DNA from: Chitinophaga pinensis DSM 2588
Lineage (GTDB): Bacteria > Bacteroidota > Bacteroidia > Chitinophagales > Chitinophagaceae
Length of the DNA: 64,000 bases
Assembly: GCF_000024005.1 (NCBI RefSeq)
Contig: NC_013132.1
Location: 2,846,001 to 2,910,000, forward strand
Reading direction: 5' to 3'
In this document: piece by piece, positions 1-8,243 of the stretch
Position numbering within the stretch: the first letter of the stretch is position 1
Layout of the letters: the number at the start of each line of letters is the position of its first letter
Notes under the pieces: model-generated
Database searches by the model: none
The model's input: only the letters and a program-made list of their open reading frames with translations
What the model was told of the DNA's origin: nothing
Program-made: the position numbers and the translations under genes

Positions 1-717
1 TATGAGTTGTTCATACAACCTGCATCACAGATGCCACAGGGCCAGTTAGGCGCCTATCAGATGATACTGGGACGTATTACCGTGAAGGATGGACGTCCGC
101 AGCTGGATGATGATTATATCCCACCTACCAGTCTTGTATCAGCGCATCCTGCACTGGCGGATCTGCATCAGGAACTGGACCAGTTCCTCGGTTACCTGGA
201 ATTGCATGGTGTACAGATCGTGCAGAAAATCTATGGTAAAAACCAGAACAATGATCTGGCGCAGGTGGTATTGTACATCACGGAAAGAATGGTGCAATAC
301 CTCGGTACGCGTATCTCACAGTTCCGCTGGTTAGGATTGTATCAGTCGCCCGCAGAGATGCTGGAAGTAGTAGCAGGATTGTCCAGAACCATGAAAAACG
401 CCATCGACTTACGAGCGCATACAGGTAAGGAAGAACTGCTGAATTATCTTTCAGAATGGTGTGAACTGAGACAGGGAGAACTGGAAACACTGATGGTGAA
501 CTGTTCGAATATACGTTATAAGCATACAGATGTAAGAGAATGTCTGGAGCCTATGATACCTTTCGTACGTGCGATCAGTAAACTGTTTGAAAGTCTCAGC
601 AGACTGGATTACATCGGCAGCAAAACGGACAAGGGCATCTTTGTCAAGGAAGAATCTGCGGAAGATTCTGAATACCTGCGCAAGCATAAAACCAAAAGAT
701 GGTTTTTCACAGATTGA
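1..717 (+). CDS. tssK: T6SS baseplate subunit TssK, C-terminal part (truncated by window edge)
   Basis: The reading frame is open to the first base, so the true start lies left of the window and only the last 238 or so residues are visible. TssK is the trimeric baseplate adaptor that links the T6SS wedge to the membrane complex. The visible part is mostly helical and ends in a polar, charged tail, as expected for the C-terminal half of TssK. The name rests on general resemblance and on the next two genes, which match the Bacteroidota (T6SSiii) order TssK-TssO-TssD. The gap to tssO is 22 bp, so the two are probably co-transcribed. No frameshift is seen. A different T6SS baseplate protein is possible but less likely. 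Confidence 0.72.
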   Translation, partial: YELFIQPASQMPQGQLGAYQMILGRITVKDGRPQLDDDYIPPTSLVSAHPALADLHQELDQFLGYLELHGVQIVQKIYGKNQNNDLAQVVLYITERMVQYLGTRISQFRWLGLYQSPAEMLEVVAGLSRTMKNAIDLRAHTGKEELLNYLSEWCELRQGELETLMVNCSNIRYKHTDVRECLEPMIPFVRAISKLFESLSRLDYIGSKTDKGIFVKEESAEDSEYLRKHKTKRWFFTD

Positions 718-739
718 TTTATTTATAACACTATAATAC

Positions 740-1252
740 ATGCGTGTACTAAACAAACAGGAGAGAACAGCTGCATTTCTTTGGTTCCTTCTTTTCTTTG
801 TCGTTTCAGTTGGTCTGTTCGTACTGGCCATATTTTTTAACTATCAGGTGCCTGCAAAAGAGAATGACGATCTGCGTAAACAGTTGACTTCATTCCGCCA
901 GGAGCAGGCGTTTCAAGGAGATTTTCTGCAAAGGATGGACAAGGTGAAAAATAATCTGGACTCTATTAATCTGCCCAATCAGAATGCAAATTATATGGAC
1001 CAGGTAGTAGCGCAGGATCTTGTTACAATGCGTAACAGTATTCCGAAAGAATCAGTAACGCACTACGGACTGTACAATAACATCATTCAGAATCTTTTGT
1101 CTATTCAACAGGGCAAGCAACAAATGAGAGGATTGCAGAACGCCCAGCAGACAATAGCAGAGCTGAAAGAGAAGATTGCCGATCTCAACCGCGAGCTGGA
1201 AACAACGCGTAATGAGCTTGATTATAACAGACAAATGATGCGATCAAGATGA
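740..1252 (+). CDS. tssO: T6SS membrane protein TssO
   Basis: A 170-residue protein with a short basic N-terminus, one transmembrane helix at about residues 12-33, then a periplasmic part ending in a strongly heptad-patterned coiled coil (about 120-165, rich in Q, E, L and K). This is the architecture of TssO, one of the components specific to the Bacteroidota T6SS that replaces part of the TssJLM-type membrane complex. It starts 22 bp after tssK and precedes the Hcp gene, which supports the name more than sequence motifs do. The ATG at 740 is the first possible start after the tssK stop. An unrelated single-pass coiled-coil protein cannot be excluded. Confidence 0.68.
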   Translation: MRVLNKQERTAAFLWFLLFFVVSVGLFVLAIFFNYQVPAKENDDLRKQLTSFRQEQAFQGDFLQRMDKVKNNLDSINLPNQNANYMDQVVAQDLVTMRNSIPKESVTHYGLYNNIIQNLLSIQQGKQQMRGLQNAQQTIAELKEKIADLNRELETTRNELDYNRQMMRSR

Positions 1253-1260
1253 GTTAAATT

Positions 1261-1292
1261 TTTGGTTGTCTTAAAGGATTACGTTAAATTTG
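1261..1292 (+). promoter_or_regulatory. Bacteroidota-type promoter for tssD
   Basis: TTTG at 1261-1264 and TAAATTTG at 1285-1292 are 20 bases apart, matching the Bacteroidota primary-sigma consensus TTTG / TAnnTTTG. A start site near 1298 would give a leader of about 70 bases before the tssD ATG at 1367. A separate strong promoter would fit the high demand for tube protein relative to baseplate and membrane parts. Confidence 0.6.
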
Positions 1293-1366
1293 ACGGCATA
1301 AATAACTACATAAATAAATAGCTCATTTTTGTTAATTCTTTATTGCAAACCTTAAACATTTAACCC

Positions 1367-1753
1367 ATGTCCTTCAAATCAGTGTTTGAAGTAGCTGGCA
1401 AAAAATTGGTGGTAAAACACTGCAGCTATGACCTCACCCAAGAAGTAGACGCTACCGGTCGCCCTTCGGCAATCACACGTGGTGGCAGAATCCGTTTAAT
1501 TGTTGAATCAACAGGAGAAACAGATCTCTTTGAATGGATGGTAAACAACTTTGAAAGAAAAGATGGTACCATTACTTTCTACAAGAGAGACTCTGATGCT
1601 CAGTTGAAACAATTATCCTTCAAAGAAGGCTATCTGGTAAAGTTTGAAGAGTCTTTTGACGCTGACGACAAAAACCCGATGAGCGTTTCATTCACCATTT
1701 CAGCCCGTGAATTAAGTATGGGCAGTGGCACCCATATTAACGAATGGGTTTGA
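1367..1753 (+). CDS. tssD: T6SS tube protein TssD (Hcp)
   Basis: A 128-residue soluble protein of the Bacteroidota Hcp family, which forms the hexameric rings stacked as the inner tube of the T6SS and carries or recruits effectors. It starts with the typical MSFKSVFEVAGKKL and alternates short strands with one central helix (around LFEWMVNNFERKDG). Its size is normal for the family and it has no toxin extension, so it is a structural tube subunit. It lies 114 bp after tssO with its own promoter and is followed by a good terminator, so it is the last gene of the cluster. The only ATG in a good context is at 1367. Confidence 0.88.
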   Translation: MSFKSVFEVAGKKLVVKHCSYDLTQEVDATGRPSAITRGGRIRLIVESTGETDLFEWMVNNFERKDGTITFYKRDSDAQLKQLSFKEGYLVKFEESFDADDKNPMSVSFTISARELSMGSGTHINEWV

Positions 1754-1789
1754 TTGGTATAATTTGTTAACTGAACGTAATTGTACCAG

Positions 1790-1815
1790 AGCCCTCGCGA
1801 AAGCGGGGGCTTTTT
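1790..1815 (+). terminator. Rho-independent terminator of tssD
   Basis: AGCCCTCGC, a GAAA tetraloop, then GCGGGGGCT and a run of T. It lies 37 bp past the tssD stop. Confidence 0.9.
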
Positions 1816-1858
1816 GGTGCATATAATCGTCGAGGTTATAGGCGCAGGAGAGAGTGGA

Positions 1859-1984
1859 GAATTAGGAATTAAGAATTAGGAATTAAGAATTAATGAACTC
1901 AGGTCTTCATAAAAAGTAATAGACACTTTAGGGCGAAGTGTCTATTACTTTTTGTGGTAGGCAATTATACCTAATTCCTAATTG
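1859..1984. repeat. Heptamer-repeat inverted unit (A)
   Basis: Five tandem heptamers GAATTAG/GAATTAA at 1859-1893 are matched by inverted CTAATTC/CTAATTG at 1971-1984. The spacer holds the 18-bp-stem hairpin at 1911-1953. The right arm encodes the last three codons and the TAG stop of the leftward gene. It is one of six similar loci here (also 11093, 19083, 41236, 43946, 45610). Confidence 0.85.
1911..1953. terminator. Bidirectional terminator hairpin
   Basis: Perfect 18-bp stem: 1911-1928 (AAAAAGTAATAGACACTT) pairs with 1936-1953 around a 7-base loop. The A-run and T-run ends let it act on both strands, and it separates the convergent tssD and the 1971-2360 gene. Confidence 0.8.
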
Positions 1985-2360
1985 AAAAGGGTTTTACTAC
2001 AAACCAGGCAAGTGCCGGAAGGAGCTGCATGGGTATGACCAGGCCCGGAAATAATTCTGGTTTTTCCATATCCAGCGGAAGGCTCACCATAAAAGGAATA
2101 ATCATACTCAATAGCGTAGAACCTGCAACCAGTATACTTGTCAATATCTCCATATCCTTTTTAAAGAAGGAACGGATCGTATAACAAAATAAAGCGATCA
2201 GCATATCGGCGAAGAGACAGGCGCTGAATATACTTTGCGGAGATACAAGACGTGCAAAGCTGACTTCCACCACCTCCGTGTATATGCGGTGGTAAAAAAA
2301 AGCAGCAAGCCCCGAAAGGATGCCTGCTGCTATTCCTGCCAAAAAATATCTTTTAAACAT
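1971..2360 (-). CDS. Small four-helix inner-membrane protein, unknown function
   Basis: A 129-residue protein with about four hydrophobic segments (around residues 4-22, 40-62, 74-94 and 106-124) joined by short loops, so almost certainly an integral membrane protein. No family is recognised with confidence. It lies 13 bp downstream of the YceI gene on the same strand, so the two are probably one transcript, which hints at an envelope or isoprenoid-related role. Its last codons (I-R-N-stop) are formed by the heptamer repeat that abuts it, so the natural C-terminus may have been changed by the repeat. Confidence 0.6.
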   Translation of the reverse strand: MFKRYFLAGIAAGILSGLAAFFYHRIYTEVVEVSFARLVSPQSIFSACLFADMLIALFCYTIRSFFKKDMEILTSILVAGSTLLSMIIPFMVSLPLDMEKPELFPGLVIPMQLLPALAWFVVKPFSIRN

Positions 2361-2373
2361 GCAATGACAATGC

Positions 2374-2919
2374 TTATTGTGTAACAGGTACGCTTACCTG
2401 CAGTTTGAATACATCATCCACTCTGCCGCCTGCTTCACCGATACCAAAATCTACACGGTTCACATCGAAGTTGCCCGTGAAGGTACCGCCATTACCATTC
2501 TTTGCAAATGTAAAAGGAATTGTAAAAGGTTTTTTCACACCGTGCATTTCCAGTTCACCCTGTGCATCATAACCTGTTGCAGTTTTGGTGACTTTAGAAG
2601 ATACAAAGTGGATGGTAGGAAACTTGGAGGCATCAAACCATTTGCCACCTTTTGCATGTGTGTTTTTTAAGCCGTTACCGGTGTTGATGGAACTTACAGC
2701 AATTGTCACATCGAATTTGGAAGCAGCCGGATTTTTCTCATCGAATACAACCTGTCCTTTCAGATCTTTGAATATGCCGTTGGCGCCTGAACCGGAAAAT
2801 TTAATAGAATATCCTTCTGCGATCTTCCAGTTCTGGGAGGAAACGAATGTGAAGGCAGAAGCGAATAGTACAAGCGCAAATGCTAATGGATAGAGTACTC
2901 TTTTCATTGTAAGGTTCAT
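2374..2919 (-). CDS. YceI-family periplasmic lipid-binding protein
   Basis: A 181-residue secreted protein. The N-terminus is a signal peptide (MKRVLYPLAFALVLFASAFTF) ending near VSSQ. The mature part has the YceI lipocalin-like pattern: the KGQVVFDEKNPAASKFDVTI stretch, the SSINTGNGLKNTHAKGGKWF loop, SKFPTIHFVSSKVTK and the GELEMHGVKKPFTIPFTF segment typical of the family. YceI proteins bind polyisoprenoid or amphiphilic ligands in the periplasm; the ligand here is unknown. The start may be at 2919 or at the methionine four codons later, which gives a tidier signal peptide. It is first in a two-gene transcript with the membrane protein 2360-1971. Confidence 0.9.
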   Translation of the reverse strand: MNLTMKRVLYPLAFALVLFASAFTFVSSQNWKIAEGYSIKFSGSGANGIFKDLKGQVVFDEKNPAASKFDVTIAVSSINTGNGLKNTHAKGGKWFDASKFPTIHFVSSKVTKTATGYDAQGELEMHGVKKPFTIPFTFAKNGNGGTFTGNFDVNRVDFGIGEAGGRVDDVFKLQVSVPVTQ

Positions 2920-3014
2920 TTATGTAAATGACTGGTTTCAAAAGTAATATGATAAATGCTTTGCTGCAAAAAGAATACCTATAAATTAATGTTAATAAGT
3001 GGCCCTGGTAAAAG

Positions 3015-3028
3015 CTAACAAATGTTAG
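3015..3028. promoter_or_regulatory. Possible operator palindrome CTAAC-N4-GTTAG
   Basis: A perfect 5+5 inverted repeat 46 bp upstream of the DoxX-like start, inside the divergent interval between yceI and that gene. Spacing and size suit a dimeric helix-turn-helix regulator. The Crp-like protein encoded at 3514-4089 is a candidate only because it is close. Confidence 0.3.
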
Positions 3029-3074
3029 TCCGCCGGGTACTCATTTCAGGGAACTTTGTATAAAAATCAAGGTG

Positions 3075-3521
3075 ATGGCATTTTTATCCGGACTTTTAAC
3101 AATAGGCTTATTACTATTACTGACAGGACATCTGTTCAGTATTACCTGGTTACAGCAGCTGCACAATGACGCTATGATTGCTGCGGCCGTGATGTTTGTA
3201 ATGATAGGGGTGATGCACCTGGCGACGCCCCGTAAACTGACCTATATGATCGAAGGTTGGTTGCCCTATGCATTGGAGCTGGTACTGATCAGCGGCGTAC
3301 TTGAAATCGTATTCGGAATAGGGTTGCTGGTGCCGGCAGCGAGAATATATGCGGCCTGGGGACTGATCCTCTTACTGATCATGATGTTTCCGGCAAATAT
3401 CTATGTAGCGGTAAAACAGTTACCTGCTCCCGGCGGATTACCCGCTAAGCCCTGGTATACCTGGAGTCGCCTGGCCTTTCAGCCGGTATATATAGCGTGG
3501 ATATGGTGGTGTGTCAGGTAA
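3075..3521 (+). CDS. DoxX-like four-helix membrane protein
   Basis: About 148 residues with four transmembrane segments (near 1-20, 35-53, 66-90 and 97-115) and a short C-terminal TM-like end. The GVMHLATPRKL and FPANIYVAVKQL segments resemble DoxX-like membrane proteins of Bacteroidota. The frame also has a GTG three bases earlier (3072); ATG 3075 is preferred. The function of such proteins is poorly defined, with redox or envelope stress links in some families. Its end overlaps the end of the convergent Crp-like gene by 8 bp, so no terminator can lie between them. Confidence 0.7.
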   Translation: MAFLSGLLTIGLLLLLTGHLFSITWLQQLHNDAMIAAAVMFVMIGVMHLATPRKLTYMIEGWLPYALELVLISGVLEIVFGIGLLVPAARIYAAWGLILLLIMMFPANIYVAVKQLPAPGGLPAKPWYTWSRLAFQPVYIAWIWWCVR

Positions 3522-4089
3522 GCCCTTTGCGAATCCTGCTGAGGCTTTCGGGTTCAATCCCCAGGTAGGAGGCTATGTACTTCACAGGGATCTGCTGTAC
3601 TACCTGCGGATATTCCTCCAGCAGCTGTATATATCGTTCACGTGCAGTGAGTTGCAAAAAAGCCAGTTCCCGGCGATATTTACGCAGATATTGGTATTCT
3701 GCCAGTAAACGACCGGTCCTTTCCGCATCATGACTTTTACTATACAGCTCCTGCAGATCTTTATAATAGAAAGCAAAGCCATTTACAGGCGTTATAGCCT
3801 GCAATGACACGATGGAAGGGCTCTGTGTAATAAAGGAGGCGTAAGCGGTCGAAAACTGCCCCGGAAATGCGAAATCGAGGCATACTTCCTTATCCTGGTG
3901 TAGGGTAAAGACCCGTACGATACCGGAACTGATAAAATAGATGGCGGAAGAGACCCTGCCTGCATGGGCAAGAAAAGAGCCGTTATTACACTCCATGGGT
4001 TGCAGTAACGGCTCAAATAAGTGCCAGCTATTTCCTGAATGCTTATCAAGCTGTAAAAGCGCCTGCTTTATTGCAAGGATATCTGGCAT
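3514..4089 (-). CDS. Crp/Fnr-family transcriptional regulator
   Basis: A 191-residue protein with an N-terminal cyclic-nucleotide-binding-type beta barrel (about 20-115) and a C-terminal winged helix (about 140-190, with QIPVKYIASYLGIEPESLSR as recognition region). This is the usual layout of Bacteroidota Crp-like regulators. No cysteine cluster for an Fe-S centre is seen in the N-terminus, so it is not an FNR-type oxygen sensor. It lies 15 bp after coaA on the same strand and may be part of that transcript. Its targets are unknown; the palindrome at 3015-3028 is one nearby candidate site. Confidence 0.85.
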   Translation of the reverse strand: MPDILAIKQALLQLDKHSGNSWHLFEPLLQPMECNNGSFLAHAGRVSSAIYFISSGIVRVFTLHQDKEVCLDFAFPGQFSTAYASFITQSPSIVSLQAITPVNGFAFYYKDLQELYSKSHDAERTGRLLAEYQYLRKYRRELAFLQLTARERYIQLLEEYPQVVQQIPVKYIASYLGIEPESLSRIRKGLT

Positions 4090-4104
4090 ATGTAATATTT
4101 AAAA

Positions 4105-5046
4105 TCAGATTCTTCTGAGTTTCAGCGACTGGACGAAGTGGTGGTTGCCTTTTTCCAGTATCAGACTGGCCCGGAAACGGGTAGGCAGGATATTCAGTTC
4201 CAGATTTGGCTTATTGATCTCATTCCAGATATTAGTAGCGATCACTTCTGATTCGGCATCGGAGAGATGTGCATACCGGTGGAAATAGGATTCCGGGTTC
4301 CGGAAGGCAGTTTGCCGCAGGGATTTGAACCTGGAGATATACCATTGCTGTAAGTCGTCCAGTTCCGCATCTACAAAGATAGAGAAGTCGAAGAAGTCGG
4401 ATACGAAAAGAGTCGGTTCTTTCTGCTGCTGACGGGGTCTTACCTGTAGTACATTGACACCTTCTACAATAACGATATCAGGCGATTCTATCCACTTTAA
4501 TTCATTGGGCAGAATATCATATTCCAGGTGACTATATACCGGTACAGAGACTCTTTCCTTGGCAGATTTGACATTGGCGAGGAATTGTATCAGGCGGCGG
4601 ATATCATAGCTTTCGGGAAACCCTTTCCGGTTCATGATGCCCTTTTGTTCCAGTACCTTATTAGGGTAGAGGAAACCATCTGTTGTAACCAGGTCTACTT
4701 TCGGGTGATTGGGCCATGCAGATAACAGGCGCTGCAATACACGGGCAGTAGTGCTTTTACCCACTGCTACGCTACCGGCAATGCCGATAATGAAAGGTAC
4801 TTTCAGGAACTGACTGCCCAGAAAGCTGTTTGTGGCTGCGTGTAAGCGTTGTGCTCCGCTAACATAAAGGTTCAGCAACCGGGAGAGGGGTACATAGATC
4901 TGGGTGATTTCTTCCATTGTCAGCGGTTCGTTCAACCCCTGCAAGGTTTCAAAATCATTCAGTAAGTGTAACATAGGATCGTCACTCCTTTTTGCCCATT
5001 CATCCCTGCTGATAGTAATATAGGGAGCATAATTATTCCTCGTCAT
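4105..5046 (-). CDS. coaA: Type I pantothenate kinase
   Basis: A 313-residue cytoplasmic kinase that phosphorylates pantothenate with ATP, the first step of coenzyme A synthesis. The Walker A motif GSVAVGKS is at residues 91-98, followed by [13 protein letters not shown], the [16 protein letters not shown] helix, and [11 protein letters not shown], all typical of bacterial CoaA. The C-terminus ([20 protein letters not shown]) is also standard, and the length is normal. The gene sits 48 bp after the aldehyde dehydrogenase gene and 15 bp before the Crp-like gene, so the three may be one transcript. Confidence 0.95.
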   Translation of the reverse strand: MTRNNYAPYITISRDEWAKRSDDPMLHLLNDFETLQGLNEPLTMEEITQIYVPLSRLLNLYVSGAQRLHAATNSFLGSQFLKVPFIIGIAGSVAVGKSTTARVLQRLLSAWPNHPKVDLVTTDGFLYPNKVLEQKGIMNRKGFPESYDIRRLIQFLANVKSAKERVSVPVYSHLEYDILPNELKWIESPDIVIVEGVNVLQVRPRQQQKEPTLFVSDFFDFSIFVDAELDDLQQWYISRFKSLRQTAFRNPESYFHRYAHLSDAESEVIATNIWNEINKPNLELNILPTRFRASLILEKGNHHFVQSLKLRRI

Positions 5047-5094
5047 GCAGATTTTGTTGCCTGTTTACTTGTTGTACCTGTAAATTTCAGGCTG

Positions 5095-6453
5095 CTAAGC
5101 TATGTAAACCGTTTTAACATTCAAAAATTCATGTGTGCCTTCGAGGGACAGTTCTCTGCCGTAACCGGACAGTTTTACGCCACCAAAGGGCAAACGGGCG
5201 TCTGAGCGCACCATGGCATTGATGAACACATTTCCGCTATCTATTTGTCTGGCCAGCTTTTTAGCCTTGTCAAGATCGCTTGTCCAGAGGGAGGAACCCA
5301 GTCCGAAAGGCGTCTGATTAGCCAGTTCAATCGCCTGTTCTTCATTTCTGGCCCTGGTAATGACGGCCAGCGGACCGAAAGTCTCTTCATCAAAGGCAGT
5401 CATCCCTTTTTGTACGTTTGTCAGCAGGGTAGGGGCGAAATTGGCCGATTCCTGTTGACCGCCGAGCTCCAGTCGGGCGCCCTGGTTAATACTCTGCTGT
5501 AATTGCTGGGCCAGTTCGCCGGCCAGGTCAGGACGTGCCATTGGACCCATATCAGTAGCCGCATTGAAAGGGTCGCCCTGTTTCATTTCCCGGAGGATAC
5601 GGCTGACTTTATCCGTAAAGTCTTCTGCCACTGCCTCTTCCACAATCCAGCGTTTAGCGGCGATACAGGACTGACCGGCATTCTGCATACGGGCTTTTAC
5701 CGCTGTTCTGGCTGCTTCTTCCAGGTTGGCGTCTTTCAGTACGATGAAAGGATCGCTGCCGCCCAGTTCCAGGACAGACTTCTTGATATATTTTCCTGCC
5801 AGTGCACCAACACTCATACCGGCGGCGGTACTTCCTGTCAGGGTGACACCTTGTACGCGGCTGTCGGCGATAACGGGTTCGATATGTTTGGAATTGACCA
5901 GTAATGCCTGGAAGGCCCCTTCCGGGAAACCTGCCTGTAAAAAGACGTCTTCCATCGCCAGGGCGCAGCCGCTGACATTGCTGGCATGTTTGAGCAGTCC
6001 GGAATTACCGGCAAGCAGATTGGGAATCGCAAAACGAAATACCTGCCAGTAAGGAAAGTTCCAGGGCATAATCGCCAGGATAATCCCCTTGGGCTCATAA
6101 GATACATAGCTCTGCTGCGCATCTGTGCTGATCAGTTTCGGTTGCAGCATTTCAGCGATGTGCTCCACATAATACTCGGCAGTAGTAGCGCATTTCAGTA
6201 CCTCCGCTTTGGCTTCTTTCAGTGTTTTGCCCATTTCACGGGTGATAATGGCCGCGTGTTGATCTACGTTCGTCTTGAGTAACTGTGCCAGCGCCAGCAT
6301 CCAGTCACAACGCTCCTGCAGGGAGGTATGCGCCATATGGCGGAATGCCTGGTGCCCCCACGCCAGTCTTTGTTGTATGTCTGCCTGCGTATGAGCGGCA
6401 TATTCAGCTATTGTTTCCTGATTGTACGGGTTGATGCTCTGAAAGGTGCTCAT
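5095..6453 (-). CDS. gabD: NAD(P)-dependent succinate-semialdehyde dehydrogenase family protein
   Basis: A 452-residue aldehyde dehydrogenase. Visible family features are the Rossmann segment ILAIMPWNFPYWQVFRF, the glutamate motif LELGGSDPFIV, and the catalytic cysteine in NAGQSCIAAKRW. The short length and sequence style match the GabD/Sad type that oxidises succinate semialdehyde to succinate; the substrate is inferred, and another short-chain semialdehyde is possible. No GABA transaminase gene is adjacent. It is the first gene of a leftward set with coaA and the Crp-like gene. Confidence 0.85.
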   Translation of the reverse strand: MSTFQSINPYNQETIAEYAAHTQADIQQRLAWGHQAFRHMAHTSLQERCDWMLALAQLLKTNVDQHAAIITREMGKTLKEAKAEVLKCATTAEYYVEHIAEMLQPKLISTDAQQSYVSYEPKGIILAIMPWNFPYWQVFRFAIPNLLAGNSGLLKHASNVSGCALAMEDVFLQAGFPEGAFQALLVNSKHIEPVIADSRVQGVTLTGSTAAGMSVGALAGKYIKKSVLELGGSDPFIVLKDANLEEAARTAVKARMQNAGQSCIAAKRWIVEEAVAEDFTDKVSRILREMKQGDPFNAATDMGPMARPDLAGELAQQLQQSINQGARLELGGQQESANFAPTLLTNVQKGMTAFDEETFGPLAVITRARNEEQAIELANQTPFGLGSSLWTSDLDKAKKLARQIDSGNVFINAMVRSDARLPFGGVKLSGYGRELSLEGTHEFLNVKTVYIA

Positions 6454-6590
6454 AAGAAAAGAATTTATCTTATAACTGACAACATGTATGCCGTCTGCAA
6501 TGGTGTAAATGTACTGTTTCTGTAAGACCTAGGGAGAATACCGCTGGTCATAAGGAGAAAACCAGTGATGACCGGAGTCGTAGCTGTAAA

Positions 6591-6619
6591 AAAACGCTTT
6601 CTCACAGAGAAAGCGTTTT
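6591..6619. terminator. Bidirectional terminator between AraC and aldehyde dehydrogenase genes
   Basis: A perfect 13-bp stem, AAAACGCTTTCTC with ACA loop, flanked by A and T runs. On the minus strand it lies about 40 bp past the AraC-type stop and insulates the downstream dehydrogenase gene. Confidence 0.9.
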
Positions 6620-6656
6620 CATTCTTGCCGGTATCTGGATAGCGATATATCGCATA

Positions 6657-7664
6657 TTAACATTGTTCGTGGAAAACCTCCGCGTTACAACCGAAGTATT
6701 TGTAGAAAGCGGCATTCAGTGCAGCATAATTCCTGAAGCCTGTAAGCCGTGCGATACTGTCATGCGGCATACCTTTTATAGCCAGCAGTTTGGTGATAAA
6801 TTCCATGCGGTACATGTGAATAAAACTGCGCAGGGAAATACCATTCAGTTGCCGGAAGCCTTTTTCAAGCAGATTCGTGCTGATGTTGAACTGTCCTGCC
6901 AGTTGCTTCAAATTTACCGGCTTGTTGATGTTTAATTTGACGTATTCTTTTACATAGTCCAGCGTCAGTATTTTCTGGTCGGTCAGCTCTATTTTCGGCT
7001 CGCGTATATACAGTATCTGCCGGATGAAATGTTCCAGCATCAGCTGGCATTTCTTTTCGCGATAATACCTGCTGGCGGCCTCGTTGAAGTTACATTGTCT
7101 GATTTCATGTATGAGCATCATGAAATAGGCATCCATGGACACCTGACCGGGTTCGTTAATCATGCCGCCCATTTCTTCCTCCACCTGTTTTACTTTCTTC
7201 TGGTACTTGTTGTAGAGTCCTGCAAAAGGCTTCTTTTTCAGCAGGCGGAATAAGGTGTCATTTTTAAAAGCAATGTGGAAAAAGCAGTGTTTCCCTGGAG
7301 GTAAAACTGCGATATTGATCTCTTCCAGATAAAAGAGATTGACTTCCCGGGGTTTTAAATCAACACTCTGTTGTCCGTTAACGTAGGCGTCGACTTCATT
7401 GTCGTCCATTGAAACGTGCAGATGCAGAGAGGGAGTAAGGGGAGTAGGCAGGATCTCCGTTTCCTGCGCATTGCACACCACATGGTGTTCAAAGATTTCA
7501 AAAAAGCCTGCGATGATGCGTTGAAGAAAAATGGTCTTTTGCTGGTCGCCGTGTAGCACTTTGCTGGAGTGGTGCATAATCTTGCTGGCAAATCTTTTAG
7601 GAACATCTGAGGGGGAGTGCAGCTCCCTGAAAAATTCAATGGAATCTGCTGAAAAGAGGTACAT
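6657..7664 (-). CDS. AraC-family transcriptional regulator
   Basis: A 335-residue protein. The C-terminal ~100 residues hold two helix-turn-helix units (LKQLAGQFNISTNLLEKGFR and DSIARLTGFRNYAALNAAF), the standard AraC DNA-binding domain. The N-terminal ~220 residues are a sensor region of no recognised fold. It is divergent from the large TonB-dependent receptor at 8244, separated by 579 bp, so a regulator-target relationship is plausible but unproven. A terminator follows the gene. Confidence 0.85.
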   Translation of the reverse strand: MYLFSADSIEFFRELHSPSDVPKRFASKIMHHSSKVLHGDQQKTIFLQRIIAGFFEIFEHHVVCNAQETEILPTPLTPSLHLHVSMDDNEVDAYVNGQQSVDLKPREVNLFYLEEINIAVLPPGKHCFFHIAFKNDTLFRLLKKKPFAGLYNKYQKKVKQVEEEMGGMINEPGQVSMDAYFMMLIHEIRQCNFNEAASRYYREKKCQLMLEHFIRQILYIREPKIELTDQKILTLDYVKEYVKLNINKPVNLKQLAGQFNISTNLLEKGFRQLNGISLRSFIHMYRMEFITKLLAIKGMPHDSIARLTGFRNYAALNAAFYKYFGCNAEVFHEQC

Positions 7665-8243
7665 CTTTAGATTGGTTTTTTTGATTGATAATACGGCATA
7701 TCGTTTATGCCGGGCTTGCGCCTGTATAAGACATTCGGTAATGTTATGCGGTGAAGAGAATAACAGACATGACCATTTACTGCGCAGGTGCCGGAAAACA
7801 TGGCGGTTGATTTCCAGGGAATGGGTATCTGGATTCTCCTGTTAACGGTATAACATGACGTGGAAAATCACATGTCGAGTAATTTAACTATCACAATGAC
7901 GTCGTATAGTTGATCTCTTTAATTAGAGGCTGCGTTTACTAGCTGAGCATAAAGTTATCTTTTAGTTTTTGCTTAAAGGTTAATGACTCGTTAATGGTTT
8001 TCGATTGTTTTTCCATTAACTGGAAAAAATGATCATGAGAAGATTAAAATGTTGATTTATAGGTAACTCGGTTAAACAAGTGTTAATGGATCGGTGTTTA
8101 TTATACGTATGCCAACCTATAACAAATAGAAAGGATATATGCGTTATAACATTTAAGTATATACTACTCAGTATCGGAAGGGTGTTTTAACTATATGTCT
8201 GAAATAGGTTATATTTATCTATAACCCAAACTAAAAGCAATTT
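7665..8243. promoter_or_regulatory. 579-bp divergent intergenic region before the TonB receptor
   Basis: AT-rich, with no convincing gene. It must hold the promoters of the AraC-type gene and the receptor. Just upstream of the receptor is the inverted repeat GGTTATA-N6-TATAACC at 8207-8226, and related pieces occur at 8143-8150 (GTTATAAC, self-complementary) and 8114-8123 (AACCTATAAC). These look like a spaced set of operator half-sites. No clear TAnnTTTG box was found. Confidence 0.4.

Noticed and set aside
8206..8226. Possible TAnnTTTG promoter box (TATATTTA) before the TonB receptor
   Set aside because: It misses the final G and lies inside the inverted repeat, so it is not called as a promoter.
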